Below, in pieces: positions 26,173 to 35,163 of a stretch of DNA of 64,000 nucleotides. Position 1 is the first letter of the stretch. Each line of letters opens with the position of its first letter. The position numbers and the translations under genes were made by a program. The stretch spans positions 155,604-219,603 of the forward strand of contig NZ_AOID01000005.1 of assembly GCF_000337195.1 (NCBI RefSeq), in the 5' to 3' direction. This stretch comes from Natrinema versiforme JCM 10478 (GTDB taxonomy: Archaea; Halobacteriota; Halobacteria; Halobacteriales; Natrialbaceae). The notes under the pieces were generated by a model that made no database searches, was not told the DNA's origin, and saw only the letters and a program-made list of their open reading frames with translations.

Positions 26173-28257
26173 TTATCTCGCGTCCTCGAGGTCCTCCAAC
26201 GCCGCTGGGTTCTCGATGCTGCTCATGTCGCCTAAGTCCTCGCCGGTGTAGGTCGCCTGAATGGCCCGCCGAATGATCTTGCCGGACTGGGTCTTGGGGA
26301 ACGCGTCGACGAACAGCACCTCGCGCGGCCGGAACGGTTTGCCGAGTTCCGCGCCGACCTGCGCCCGCAGTTCCTCGCGGAGGTCGTCTGACTCCGCGAC
26401 GCCGTCCTCGAGGACGACGTAGGCGACGACGGCAGTGCCGGTGGTATCGTCCGGCGCGCCGATGGCGGCCGCCTGATTGACGGCCTCGTGGTCGATAAGC
26501 GCCCCTTCGACCTCCGCCGGGCCGACCTTGCGGCCGGCCACGTTCAGGGTGTCGTCGGCCCGGCCGTGGAGGAACCAGAAGCCGTCCGCGTCCTTCTGGG
26601 CCCAGTCGCCGTGGTCCCACAGCGGCGGGTCCTCGAAGGTCGACCAGTACTCGTTCAGGTAGCGCTCGTCGCCCGACCAGAGCGATTTCGTCATCGAGGG
26701 ACAGGAGTCACGCGCGACGAGGTAGCCGCGTTCGTTGTCCTCTTTGACCGAATTCCCCTCGCGGTCGACGATATCGATGTCCATCCCGAGGCCGGGGCCG
26801 CCGAGCGTACAGGGCTTGAGCGGTTCGGTCGGCATCGGCATCAGGAAGCAGCCACAGATCTCGGTCCCGCCGGAGATGTTGATGATCGGGCACTCGCCGT
26901 CGCCGACGCGCTCGTGGAACCAGTGCCAGGACTCGGGGTCCCACGGCTCGCCCGTCGAACCCAGAACCCGGAGCGAGGAGAGGTCGTGGCCCTCAAGCCA
27001 GTCGTCCCCGTGCTTGCGAAGCGCGCGGATCGCGGTCGGCGAGATGCCGAACTGAGTGAGGTCGTGGCGGTCGATCATCTCCCAGAAGCGGTCCGGATCG
27101 GGGTAGTCCGGAGCGCCCTCGTACATGAAGACGGTGTCGCCGAAGGTATGCGTTCCAATGAGGCTCCACGGCCCCATCATCCAGCCGATGTCCGAGACCC
27201 AGAAGAACCGATCCGCGGGCTTGAGATCCATCCCGAAGTAGACCTCCTTGGGACACTGGACCTGCACGCCAGCGTGAGTGTGAACGATTCCCTTGGGCTT
27301 GCCCGTCGTCCCCGAGGAATACAGCAGCATCGATTCCTGACTCGAGGGCAGCGATTTCGTCTCGTAGTCGTCGTCCCGCATTTCGACAGCGTTGGCCCAC
27401 CACTCGTCGCGATCGTCGTCCCACGGGATTTCGTGCTCGCTCCGTTCGTCGCTCGACCCCAGTCGATCGAAGACGATCGTGTGTTCGACGTGACCCGCTT
27501 CTTCGATGGCCTCGTCGGCCGCGGATTTGAGGAAGACCGGGTCGCCGCGGCGGTAGAAGCCGTCGCCGGTAAAGAGTACCGAGCACTCCGCGTCCGCGAT
27601 TCGGGTCGCGGCCGCGTCGACGCCGAATCCCGAGAAGATCGGTACCGCGATCGCGCCGACCTTGAAACAGCCATAGAGGATCGAGACGACCTCGGGTACC
27701 ATCGGCATGTAGAGGCCGACGGTGTCGCCCGTCCCGATACCCCGGGCCTCGAGCGCGTTCGCGACCTGATTCGACTGCCGGTGGAGTTCGTGGTAGGTGA
27801 CCTCGCGGACCTCGCCGTCCTCGCCCTCCCAGATGGTGGCGACTTTGTTCCGGCGTTCCTCGTCGACCGCGGCGTGGCGGTCCACGACGTTGTGAGCGAT
27901 GTTGAGTTCCCCGCCGGGGTACCAGTCGGTGAACTGCGGGCCACCGCGGGTCGCACTGCTCCCCGCTCTCTGTTCCGAGGCGCTTCGCGCCTCGCTCTCG
28001 CTGTCGTCCCGGACCTCGTCGTACGCTTCGTAGAACTCGATCCCGAGGTAGTCGACCAGTTCGTCCCAGAACCAGTCGACGCCGCTTTCCGGTTCGTCCG
28101 CCAGTTTGGTCGTCGTCCGTTCGATCAGTTCCTCGTAGTCGTCGATTCCGTACGCCTGCATGAACTCGAAGACGTTCGTCGACTCGACGAACTCTCGACT
28201 CGGCTCGTGGGCGATCTCGTCGATGTCCTCGAGGCTGGGGCTGGTGTTCCCGGACAT
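26173..28257 (-). CDS. acyl-CoA synthetase, acetate-CoA ligase type (AMP-forming)
   Basis: 694 residues. ANL superfamily motifs: LLYSSGTTGKPKGIVHTH (A3, about 311-328), GSTGEPWDPESWHWFH, GGTEICGCF, DDTLNVAGRKVGPAEVE (A8 hinge) and PKTQSGKIIRRAI carrying the catalytic A10 lysine. This fits acetyl-/propionyl-CoA synthetases: a carboxylate is adenylated, then thioesterified. Between ACS N-domain residues 83 and 106 there is an extra Ser/Arg-rich linker with a 17-bp DNA palindrome under it. It sits 2 bases after the SDR gene on the same strand, so the two are probably co-transcribed. Exact substrate is open (acetate, propionate or acetoacetate). Confidence 0.92.
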   Translation of the reverse strand: MSGNTSPSLEDIDEIAHEPSREFVESTNVFEFMQAYGIDDYEELIERTTTKLADEPESGVDWFWDELVDYLGIEFYEAYDEVRDDSESEARSASEQRAGSSATRGGPQFTDWYPGGELNIAHNVVDRHAAVDEERRNKVATIWEGEDGEVREVTYHELHRQSNQVANALEARGIGTGDTVGLYMPMVPEVVSILYGCFKVGAIAVPIFSGFGVDAAATRIADAECSVLFTGDGFYRRGDPVFLKSAADEAIEEAGHVEHTIVFDRLGSSDERSEHEIPWDDDRDEWWANAVEMRDDDYETKSLPSSQESMLLYSSGTTGKPKGIVHTHAGVQVQCPKEVYFGMDLKPADRFFWVSDIGWMMGPWSLIGTHTFGDTVFMYEGAPDYPDPDRFWEMIDRHDLTQFGISPTAIRALRKHGDDWLEGHDLSSLRVLGSTGEPWDPESWHWFHERVGDGECPIINISGGTEICGCFLMPMPTEPLKPCTLGGPGLGMDIDIVDREGNSVKEDNERGYLVARDSCPSMTKSLWSGDERYLNEYWSTFEDPPLWDHGDWAQKDADGFWFLHGRADDTLNVAGRKVGPAEVEGALIDHEAVNQAAAIGAPDDTTGTAVVAYVVLEDGVAESDDLREELRAQVGAELGKPFRPREVLFVDAFPKTQSGKIIRRAIQATYTGEDLGDMSSIENPAALEDLEDAR
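27977..27993. repeat. 17-bp palindrome inside the acyl-CoA synthetase gene
   Basis: GAGGCGCTTCGCGCCTC: 7-bp arms around TTC. It encodes part of an insertion (residues about 83-106) that interrupts an otherwise standard ACS N-terminus. Similar GC-rich palindromes are scattered in haloarchaeal genomes, mostly between genes. Confidence 0.6.
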
Positions 28258-28259
28258 TG

Positions 28260-29147
28260 TTACTCGTAGGTTAGGGTCATGCCACCATCAAACAACAGGT
28301 CGCCGCCGTCGAGATGCCGGCCCAGCTCGGAGAAGCCGAGCAGGAAGAGGTTTGCGACGTCGATGGGCTCCATCATCTCTGTGACGCGGGACTGGCCGAG
28401 CATGACGTCCTCGATCACCTCGTCGACCGAGATGTCGCGCTGTTCGGCGGTGTCCTCTAGCTGGGCGGTCACGAGCGGCGTCTTCACGTAGCCGGTGCTG
28501 AGCGAGAACGCCCGAATCTTTCCCTCGCCCTCGGCGGCGATCGACTGGGTCAGCCCGCGGAGCCCGAACTTCGAGACGTTGTAGGCGACCTTGTCACTGG
28601 TGACGTAGTGGCCGTGGACCGACGCCATGTTGCCGACACAGCCCTGGCCGTCGTCGGTCTCCCGGAAGTGTGGAATACAGAGCTTCGAGAGATAGAGCGG
28701 TGCCCGGAGCATGATGCTATGCATCAGGTCGTAGGTTTCCATCGGGAATTCGTCGATCGGATCGATGTGTTGCATCCCCGCGACGTTCGCGAGGTACTTG
28801 AGATCGCCCAGCGCGGCGGCCTCGTCGACGATCCGCTCGAGATCGTCGTCGTTCGTGAGGTCGCCGGGAACCGACTCGATGGTCCCCTCGAGACCGAGTT
28901 CCTCGCCGCGGTCGATCGTTCCCGCGAGGCCGTCCTCGTCGACGTCGGTGGCCGCGACGGTGAGGCCGTTGCCGGCGGCGGCCAGCGCGGTCGCCCGGCC
29001 GATGCCCGAGGCCGCGCCGGTCACGAGACAGACGTTGCGCTCGGTAAAGGAGTCGTCGGGGAAGCGGTATATCTCTTCAGCAGAGACGGTGGGCGCTGTG
29101 ACCTGATCTTGAACCATTGTACACAGTTCATTGTTATCGAGGCTCAT
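28260..29147 (-). CDS. short-chain dehydrogenase, 3-hydroxybutyrate dehydrogenase-like
   Basis: 295 residues from ATG 29147; ATG 29117 is the alternative start. A TATA-like TATGTTAA at about 29164-29171 favours a leaderless start at 29147. NAD(P) site TGAASGIG (43-50), VAGMQHIDPIDEFPMETYD, and the catalytic triad from SVHGHYV through YNVSK. The segment around VAGMQHIDPI is typical of D-3-hydroxybutyrate dehydrogenases (acetoacetate to/from 3-hydroxybutyrate). The stop is followed after 2 bases by the acyl-CoA synthetase start, and the upstream side is divergent with an HTH regulator. Confidence 0.85.
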   Translation of the reverse strand: MSLDNNELCTMVQDQVTAPTVSAEEIYRFPDDSFTERNVCLVTGAASGIGRATALAAAGNGLTVAATDVDEDGLAGTIDRGEELGLEGTIESVPGDLTNDDDLERIVDEAAALGDLKYLANVAGMQHIDPIDEFPMETYDLMHSIMLRAPLYLSKLCIPHFRETDDGQGCVGNMASVHGHYVTSDKVAYNVSKFGLRGLTQSIAAEGEGKIRAFSLSTGYVKTPLVTAQLEDTAEQRDISVDEVIEDVMLGQSRVTEMMEPIDVANLFLLGFSELGRHLDGGDLLFDGGMTLTYE

Positions 29148-29343
29148 CCTAAAGCACCGCCATTAACATATCAACGACGACTGCGCGGACGACCAGACGG
29201 CGTGTAGTTTTCGGGGTAGCTGATCGAACGATTATCGCAGATCAAACCCCATAACTACGTGTCTATTCCGGCAGTAACCGACTAGTGAGTGTGAATAATA
29301 GCAACTATTAAGACCTTGTATGGGAGTCATTATCTTCCTAGCG

Positions 29344-30057
29344 ATGATCGACCTCGATATCGATATGCGGCAGTACGATTGTCCGTTCATCGACACGACG
29401 GACGACGTCGACATCGCCTTCTCGGCCGTCCAGTGGCAACTCGATACCAGCGCCGAACGACTCGAGACGCGACTCATTGCGGAGGGGGATTCGAGGGACG
29501 CGCTCGAGGACGGGCTTCGAGCGCTCCGAACCCACTCGAACATGACGGACTGTTATATCCTCTCCAAGCGCGACACCGTCGCCGAGATCGGCACGAAAAT
29601 CGAGGTGACCAACGCCATGCAGACGATCCAACGGAACGGGGGCTACATCACCGGCCCGTTTCAGATCGAGAACGGCCGGGAACGGTGGCACATCGGTTTC
29701 GACGCCGACGAAGACGAGGATCGGACCCTCGCGGAACTCGAGCGCCACAACGAGTTCAGCGTCGAGGACCGCGACCAGTTCGGCCCGTCGAGGCTGTTCG
29801 ACCTCTTGGAGAACGCCGAGAGCGCGATGGAACTGCTCGACGGCTGTCGATCGCTGACCGAGACCGAACGCGAAACGTTCGCAGTCGCGTTCCGGCACGG
29901 GTACTACGAGACGCCCCGCGGGACGACGCTCGACGACCTCGCGGATCACTTCGACGTCTCGAAGACGGCCGTCTCGATGAACCTGCGCCGGAGCGAGCGC
30001 AAAGTGCTCCAGTCGGCGCTGGGCGTGCTCGAGCGGATGAACGACGACCAGTTTTGA
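29344..30057 (+). CDS. helix-turn-helix regulator, bacterio-opsin-activator type
   Basis: 237 residues from ATG 29344 (MIDLDIDMRQ); an ATG at 29320 lies upstream of the transcription start expected from CTATTAA at 29305-29311. The N-terminal about 175 residues are a GAF/PAS-like alpha-beta domain. The last about 55 residues (LTETERETFAVAFRHGYYET, TLDDLADHFDVSKTAVSMNL) are the HTH_10 (bacterio-opsin activator) DNA-binding domain. It is divergent from the SDR-acyl-CoA synthetase pair and convergent with the second Liv operon, so it likely controls one or both. Confidence 0.86.
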   Translation: MIDLDIDMRQYDCPFIDTTDDVDIAFSAVQWQLDTSAERLETRLIAEGDSRDALEDGLRALRTHSNMTDCYILSKRDTVAEIGTKIEVTNAMQTIQRNGGYITGPFQIENGRERWHIGFDADEDEDRTLAELERHNEFSVEDRDQFGPSRLFDLLENAESAMELLDGCRSLTETERETFAVAFRHGYYETPRGTTLDDLADHFDVSKTAVSMNLRRSERKVLQSALGVLERMNDDQF

Positions 30058-30170
30058 GCGGGACGGCGAAAACGTCTGTTCCGCTGCTTCGGGGAGCCGT
30101 CCCCGGTCACTCACTGCTAAAACTCGGTAGCACTGCGAGCGGTCGAACGGAAACGCGGCGCAGCGACGCC

Positions 30171-30938
30171 TTACTCCCCGCCGCCCTGCATCAGCAGCTG
30201 GATCTCCTCGTCGGAAGAGAGGGCCTCGGGGTCGCCGCTATCGACGATCTCGCCGCGTTCGATCACGTACATTCGGTCGACGATCTCCGGGACGTGGCTC
30301 GCGTTCGATTCAGCGATCAACACCGAGATGTCCCGATCGATGATCTCGCGGATGTAGGACTTGACGTTCTCGACGACGACCGGAGCCAACCCCTCGAGCG
30401 GTTCGTCGAGGATGAGCAGGTCCGGACGGAGCGCGAGCGCTCGGCCGATCGCGGTCATCTTTCCCTGCCCGCCGCTCAAGTTCTGCACTTCGGCGTCACG
30501 CCGCCCCTCGAGTTCCTCGAAGAGATCGAAGACGTCCTCGACCACGGCGTCCTCATCCTCGATGCCGCGTGCCTCCCCGGCGGTCCAGATCGGGAGCCGG
30601 AAGTTCTCCTCGACGGTCATCCCGGTAAAGAGGTCGCGGCTCTCCGGCTGGTAGCCGATCCCCCGCTTGGGGATCAGTTCGGGCCGCATCTCGAGGAGTT
30701 CCTCGCCGCGCAGCCTGATCGACCCGTTCGCGACCGGCGTCAGACCCATGATCGACCGGAACGTCGACGTTTTTCCAGCACCGTTGCGGCCGACGAGCGC
30801 GACGGCTTCGCCCTCGTTGATTTCGAGGTCGATGCCGTGAGTGACCTCGAACCCCTCGACGGTCGCCGTGAGGTTCGAAACCTCGAGCAGTGGGTCGGAC
30901 CCGCGTCCGGTATCGGAGCCGGGACCGAGGGTGCTCAT
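30171..30938 (-). CDS. branched-chain amino acid-type ABC transporter ATP-binding protein, LivF type (operon 2)
   Basis: 255 residues. Walker A GRNGAGKT, signature NLSGGQGKMTAIGRALAL and Walker B DLLILDEPLEGLAP, all canonical. Compared with the first LivF it carries an additional N-terminal stretch with a Gly/Asp-rich opening and a classic LSGGQ. Its start overlaps the LivG stop by 4 bases. It is the last gene of the operon and faces the HTH regulator gene. Confidence 0.9.
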   Translation of the reverse strand: MSTLGPGSDTGRGSDPLLEVSNLTATVEGFEVTHGIDLEINEGEAVALVGRNGAGKTSTFRSIMGLTPVANGSIRLRGEELLEMRPELIPKRGIGYQPESRDLFTGMTVEENFRLPIWTAGEARGIEDEDAVVEDVFDLFEELEGRRDAEVQNLSGGQGKMTAIGRALALRPDLLILDEPLEGLAPVVVENVKSYIREIIDRDISVLIAESNASHVPEIVDRMYVIERGEIVDSGDPEALSSDEEIQLLMQGGGE

Positions 30939-31708
30939 TCGTTCACCCCCAGCAGGACGCGCCGGAGTTCCGAGTCGGTCTCGAGCAGCGAAGGATCGCC
31001 CTCACGGAAGACCGCCCCCTCGTGGAGGACCACGAGGCGGTCGGCGTACTCCTTGACGAGGTCCATATCGTGTTCGATCGTCACGGTCGTTACCCCGTCG
31101 GCCTCGCTGGCCTCGACGATGGTCTCGATGACGTACTCCTTTTCACGGGTCGCGACGCCGGCCGTCGGTTCGTCGAGCAGCAGGTAGGTCGGATCGAGCC
31201 CGAACGACATCGCTACGTCAAGCAGTTTGCGGTCCCCGTGTGGCAGCGTCTCGGCCACCTCGTCTTGGACATCGGTCAGGCGGAACCGCTCGAGCAGCCC
31301 GTCGATTTCGGTCTCGACTTCCTCGTGGCTGTCGTCGACCGATCGCATGCTCAGCGTCTTGTCGTAGCGCGAGAGGACCGCGACGCGGAGGTTCTCGCGG
31401 ACCGTCATCTCCTCGAAGACGTGGACGATCTGGAAGCTCCTGACGAGCCCCCGTCTGACCCGCTCTTCGGGGGCCATCCCGGTGATGTCGTCTTCGACGG
31501 GAGCGCCGTTCTCTTCGCCGTGGACGACGACCGACCCCTGATCCGGCTCGAGGAGCCCGGTCAACAGGTTGATCAGCGTCGTCTTGCCGGCCCCGTTGGG
31601 GCCGACGATGAACACCATCTCGCCGTCGGTCTTCCCGAACTCCAGCGAGACGTCGTCCGTGGCGCGCAGTTCGCCGAACTCCTTGCGTAGGTCTCGTGCT
31701 TCGAGCAT
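30935..31708 (-). CDS. branched-chain amino acid-type ABC transporter ATP-binding protein, LivG type (operon 2)
   Basis: 257 residues. Walker A GPNGAGKT, the LivG-type signature LPHGDRKLLDVAMSF, Walker B YLLLDEPTAGV and the H-loop TIEHDMDLV. An in-frame segment GEENGAPVEDDITGMAPEER lies in the usual LivG insertion. The gene is preceded by 1 base after the LivM stop and overlaps LivF. Same architecture as the first operon, but with the canonical Gly in LPHGD. Confidence 0.9.
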   Translation of the reverse strand: MLEARDLRKEFGELRATDDVSLEFGKTDGEMVFIVGPNGAGKTTLINLLTGLLEPDQGSVVVHGEENGAPVEDDITGMAPEERVRRGLVRSFQIVHVFEEMTVRENLRVAVLSRYDKTLSMRSVDDSHEEVETEIDGLLERFRLTDVQDEVAETLPHGDRKLLDVAMSFGLDPTYLLLDEPTAGVATREKEYVIETIVEASEADGVTTVTIEHDMDLVKEYADRLVVLHEGAVFREGDPSLLETDSELRRVLLGVNE

Positions 31709-31709
31709 C

Positions 31710-32852
31710 TCAGTTTACCCCGAAAACGATGATTCGAACGGTGGTTACGGCGCGACTCACGCCCCGACGGAGCGACGACCCGACCGTCGCAACGTCCTCG
31801 CGGAGCAGGCCGGGATCGCTCCGTCGTCGCGCCAGCCCGGTGCCGATCTTCGGGATCGACCCCAGGATTCCCTCCGGCAGGAAGAGGACGACCGCGATCA
31901 GTACCAGCCCGGTCAGGGCGTTGTAGTACTCCACGTAGAACGGCGCCTGAATCAGCAGGTAGACGAGGACGACGCCGCCGATCACCGGGCCGACGAGCGT
32001 CCCGAACCCGCCGAGGATCGCCATGAACAGGATCTCGCCGGATACGAACGCGTAGAGGGTCGGCTCCGGACTCACGTGTAACTGCAGGAGCGCGAACAGC
32101 CCGCCGGCGAGTCCGCCGTAGACGCCCGAGATCGCGAACGCGATCCACACGTACTTCTCGACGGGGATCCCGACGAATCTGGCCCGCGTTCGGTCCTGTC
32201 CGATCGCGTCCAGCGCCCGGCCGAACGGCGAATTGACGAGCTTCCACATCGCCAGCAGCGAGACGACGAGGACGACGACCGTGAAGTAGTACAGGATCAG
32301 GTCGTACCCCGACGACGTCCACTGCAGACCGAACAGCGTCGGCGGATTCAGCCCGTCGGGACGGACGCTGAGCCCGTCGCTGTAGTTGAAGTAGCCGCTC
32401 TGCAGGACGAACGCGTACAGGACCTGGTTGAACGCGAGCGTCAGCAGCGCGAAGTAGATGTCGAGGTAGCCGGCGACGAAGTAGCCGATCAGGACCGCGA
32501 TCGCCGTCGACGCCAGGACGCTCCCGACCAGCAACAGGAGGCCGCTCGAGACGTCGAAGTGCGACGCGAGGACGGCAGCGCCGTAGGCCCCGACGCCGAA
32601 GAACGCCGCGTGGCCGAACGAGACGAGTTCGGTGTGGCGCAACAACAGGTTCAGGCCGACCGCCGCGAGGCCGAACAGGATCCCGCGGTGGATCGCCTGA
32701 AACGAGAGGCTGGTCAGTCGCGTGATATCGGGGACCGCAAAGAGCACCACGAGTCCGAGGACCGCGAGGACCGACTGGCTCTTCGTCAGCTCCATCCCCT
32801 CCGAGAGCCGCACGCGGGTCTGGCCATCCCGTTCGACGAGGAAGCGACTCAT
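31710..32852 (-). CDS. branched-chain amino acid-type ABC transporter permease, LivM type (operon 2)
   Basis: 380 residues. Long membrane part with LIGYFVAGYLDIYFALLTLA, ELVSFGHAAFFGVGAYGAAV, and the ATPase-contact loop ALDAIGQDRTRARFVGIPVE. The C-terminus has a soluble tail (RRSDPGLLREDVATVGSSLR, about 345-380) that the first operon's LivM lacks. It overlaps LivH by 4 bases. Confidence 0.9.
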   Translation of the reverse strand: MSRFLVERDGQTRVRLSEGMELTKSQSVLAVLGLVVLFAVPDITRLTSLSFQAIHRGILFGLAAVGLNLLLRHTELVSFGHAAFFGVGAYGAAVLASHFDVSSGLLLLVGSVLASTAIAVLIGYFVAGYLDIYFALLTLAFNQVLYAFVLQSGYFNYSDGLSVRPDGLNPPTLFGLQWTSSGYDLILYYFTVVVLVVSLLAMWKLVNSPFGRALDAIGQDRTRARFVGIPVEKYVWIAFAISGVYGGLAGGLFALLQLHVSPEPTLYAFVSGEILFMAILGGFGTLVGPVIGGVVLVYLLIQAPFYVEYYNALTGLVLIAVVLFLPEGILGSIPKIGTGLARRRSDPGLLREDVATVGSSLRRGVSRAVTTVRIIVFGVN

Positions 32853-33769
32853 TGGATCTCACCCCACGTTCCGTAGAGGCCCTCGGGCCTGACGAGCAAG
32901 ACGAGCACCATCAGGAGGAAGGGCACGGCCAGCTCGAGTTGCGGGTAGTACGGCGTCACGACGCGACTCGAGACGCCGACCAAGAGCGCGCCGACGAAGG
33001 CTCCCTTCAGGCTCCCGAGCCCGCCGATGACGATCACGACGAAGGAGAGCACCAGCCAGCTGAGTCCCATGCCGAGAGACGCGCTGCTCGGGCCGATGCT
33101 GACCATCGCGCCGCCGAAACCGGCGAAGAACGCGCCGATGGCGAACACGAGCGTGAACATGCGGTCCGTGCTGACGCCGATCGCCGTCGACATCTCCCGG
33201 TTGATCGCGGTCGCTCGCACGATACGGCCGGTCTTCGTCCGATCGAAGAACCAGGCGAGCCAGGCGAACACCGCGACGCCGATCAGGATGACGAGCACGT
33301 TGTACGACGGATAGCTGAACCCGACCAGCTCGGTCGTCGGAATCTCGTTGATGGCGCTGAAGACGCCCACGTCGACCGGGGACGGCCCCCAGACGAACTT
33401 CATCACGTCCGTGAGGACCAGCAAGAGCCCGTAGGTCAACAGGAGCTGGTAGACCTCGTCCCGGTCGTAGATCGGTCTGATGAACGCCGCCTCGAGCGCG
33501 CCGCCGACCGGCAGTAACACGGCGGCGGCCGCGAGCGACCCGGCGAGGACGACGAGTCCGAAGACGATCGTCGTCGCGGGGCCGGTCGGGGCGGCGACCT
33601 GCCCGGCGACGAAGCCGACGATACTGAACGCACAGAACGCCCCCAGCGCGTACAGTTCCCCGTGCGCGAGGTTGAGGATCCCGAGGACGCCGAAGATGAT
33701 CGTCATCCCCGACGCGATCATGAACAGGATCGAGCCGTAGTAGAGTCCGTTGAGTACGTGTTCGAGCAT
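32849..33769 (-). CDS. branched-chain amino acid-type ABC transporter permease, LivH type (operon 2)
   Basis: 306 residues. SILFMIASGMTIIFGVLGIL and LNLAHGELYALGAFCAFSIV are the LivH opening signature, and ATAINREMSTAIGVSTDRMF is the ATPase-contact region. It is 26 bases downstream of the binding-protein gene. The remaining membrane segments and the ending DPEGLYGTWGEI-like close match the family. Confidence 0.9.
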   Translation of the reverse strand: MLEHVLNGLYYGSILFMIASGMTIIFGVLGILNLAHGELYALGAFCAFSIVGFVAGQVAAPTGPATTIVFGLVVLAGSLAAAAVLLPVGGALEAAFIRPIYDRDEVYQLLLTYGLLLVLTDVMKFVWGPSPVDVGVFSAINEIPTTELVGFSYPSYNVLVILIGVAVFAWLAWFFDRTKTGRIVRATAINREMSTAIGVSTDRMFTLVFAIGAFFAGFGGAMVSIGPSSASLGMGLSWLVLSFVVIVIGGLGSLKGAFVGALLVGVSSRVVTPYYPQLELAVPFLLMVLVLLVRPEGLYGTWGEIQ

Positions 33770-33795
33770 GATTACTGAATCCCATCACACACGCG

Positions 33796-35124
33796 TCACC
33801 AGCTCCCGATCCAGTCGGCGGAGGTCTCGCCGGGCGGCGGCGACACGTTCTTCGCGGCGAAGACGTTCACATCCGAAAGCGCCGCGGCGTCGTGGTCGTC
33901 CGACCACGTCAGTTCGCCGAAGTGTGCGTTGGAGTAGCCCTGATGGTCCGCGCCGATGGTGTGGTAGCCCGCCGGTGTGAAGAAGCCGTGATTCTCGAGG
34001 ACCGTCGCGAGTTCCTCCTGTTCTGGCCAGCGGCCGAGGAGACTGACGGCCTTCTCGGCGGCCGTGGCCCACGCCGTCACCGCGCCGTAGCCGCTCATGA
34101 AGTGGGCCGTCGGAACGACGCCGTACTCGTCTTCCACCTCGGAGACGAGGTCGGCGGCCGGGCTCCACTGGTCGGTCGACGGCTCCCCCCAGTAGAAGTT
34201 GCGCGATCCGGAGTAGATCGGTCCGTCGACGAGGTCTTCGCTCAGGTCGTTGGCCGAGCCGTAGAGGACCGGCCCGACCAGCAGGTCGACGGCGTCGAAC
34301 ATGCCGTTGGCGTGGCCCTGCTCGAGCAACAGCGTCGCGTCGCCGCCCCAGCAACTCGAGAAGACGACGTCGGGGGCCTCCCCGTTGACCTCGGTGATGT
34401 GGGTGGACATGTCGCCGGTCCCCAGATCCGGGAAGCCGCTGTAGACTTCTTCCGCGCCGGTGAGCGCCTCGATCCCCCGCGAGAACAGGTCCATCTCGTC
34501 CTGTCCGAACGCGTAGTTGGGGTTGATCCCGGCGTACGTGTCGATCGAGTCCGCACCGAGGACTTCGACCGCTTGCATGACGGCCGCAAGCGCCTCCATG
34601 ACGTCGTGGTTCTGGAACCGGAACGAGTAGGTCACGTCCGGGAAGTCCTCCTCGTAGAGGGTCGTCACCGTCCCGTCCGTGGAGACGTTAATGACCTCCT
34701 GTGCCTCGATCTCGGGGACCATTTCCGCGTGCCCGCTGCTCGAGATCGGGCCGAAGGTGACGTCTTTCCCCTCGTCGACGAACTGCTGGTAGTTCGTGAG
34801 GTACGCGCCGCCTTCCTCGACGACGTCGAGGTTCATCTCGCGACCGGCGATCCCGCCGTTTTCATTGATGCGCCGGACAGCGGTCTCCGCACCGTACTGG
34901 GCCTGGACGCCGAGTACCGACGGCGCACCCTCGGTGAACGTCTGGAGCCCCGACTCGATCGGTTCGTCCGGTACGTCCGCGTCCGCGAGCGAGTCCTCCC
35001 CGTCCTCGAGCAGTTCCGTACACCCCGCCAGTGCGACCGCGAGCGCCGAGCCGCCGACGGTCTTCAGGAGCGTTCGTCGATCGATGCCGCCAGAGTCAGC
35101 CGCTGTGGTTGGTCCAGTCGTCAT
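33796..35124 (-). CDS. branched-chain amino acid-type ABC transporter substrate-binding lipoprotein (operon 2)
   Basis: 442 residues. Twin-arginine lipobox signal: DRRTLLKTVGGSALAVALAGC (Arg16-Arg17, Cys35), so it is exported folded and lipid-anchored. The type I periplasmic-binding fold follows (INENGGIAGREMNLDVVEEG, VTFGPISSSGHAEMVPEIEA, DVVFSSCWGGDATLLLEQGH). Typical LivK-like family, often extended in haloarchaea to several small carboxylates, amides or amino acids. It leads the second Liv operon; a strong TATA-like element is about 34 bases upstream. Confidence 0.9.
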   Translation of the reverse strand: MTTGPTTAADSGGIDRRTLLKTVGGSALAVALAGCTELLEDGEDSLADADVPDEPIESGLQTFTEGAPSVLGVQAQYGAETAVRRINENGGIAGREMNLDVVEEGGAYLTNYQQFVDEGKDVTFGPISSSGHAEMVPEIEAQEVINVSTDGTVTTLYEEDFPDVTYSFRFQNHDVMEALAAVMQAVEVLGADSIDTYAGINPNYAFGQDEMDLFSRGIEALTGAEEVYSGFPDLGTGDMSTHITEVNGEAPDVVFSSCWGGDATLLLEQGHANGMFDAVDLLVGPVLYGSANDLSEDLVDGPIYSGSRNFYWGEPSTDQWSPAADLVSEVEDEYGVVPTAHFMSGYGAVTAWATAAEKAVSLLGRWPEQEELATVLENHGFFTPAGYHTIGADHQGYSNAHFGELTWSDDHDAAALSDVNVFAAKNVSPPPGETSADWIGSW

Positions 35125-35152
35125 AGCTGATATGCACCGCGTGCCTGTCGCG

Positions 35153-35163
35153 CCATATATATG
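35153..35163 (-). promoter_or_regulatory. TATA box of the second Liv operon
   Basis: CATATATATGG on the minus strand, about 34 bases before the binding-protein ATG at 35124, predicts a start of transcription near 35131 and a very short leader. Spacing-based inference. Confidence 0.55.

Noticed and set aside
26488-28269. 593-codon open frame antisense to the acyl-CoA synthetase
   Set aside because: Shadow of codon bias; no domain-like motifs, no start context, whole length overlaps a motif-complete ACS gene.
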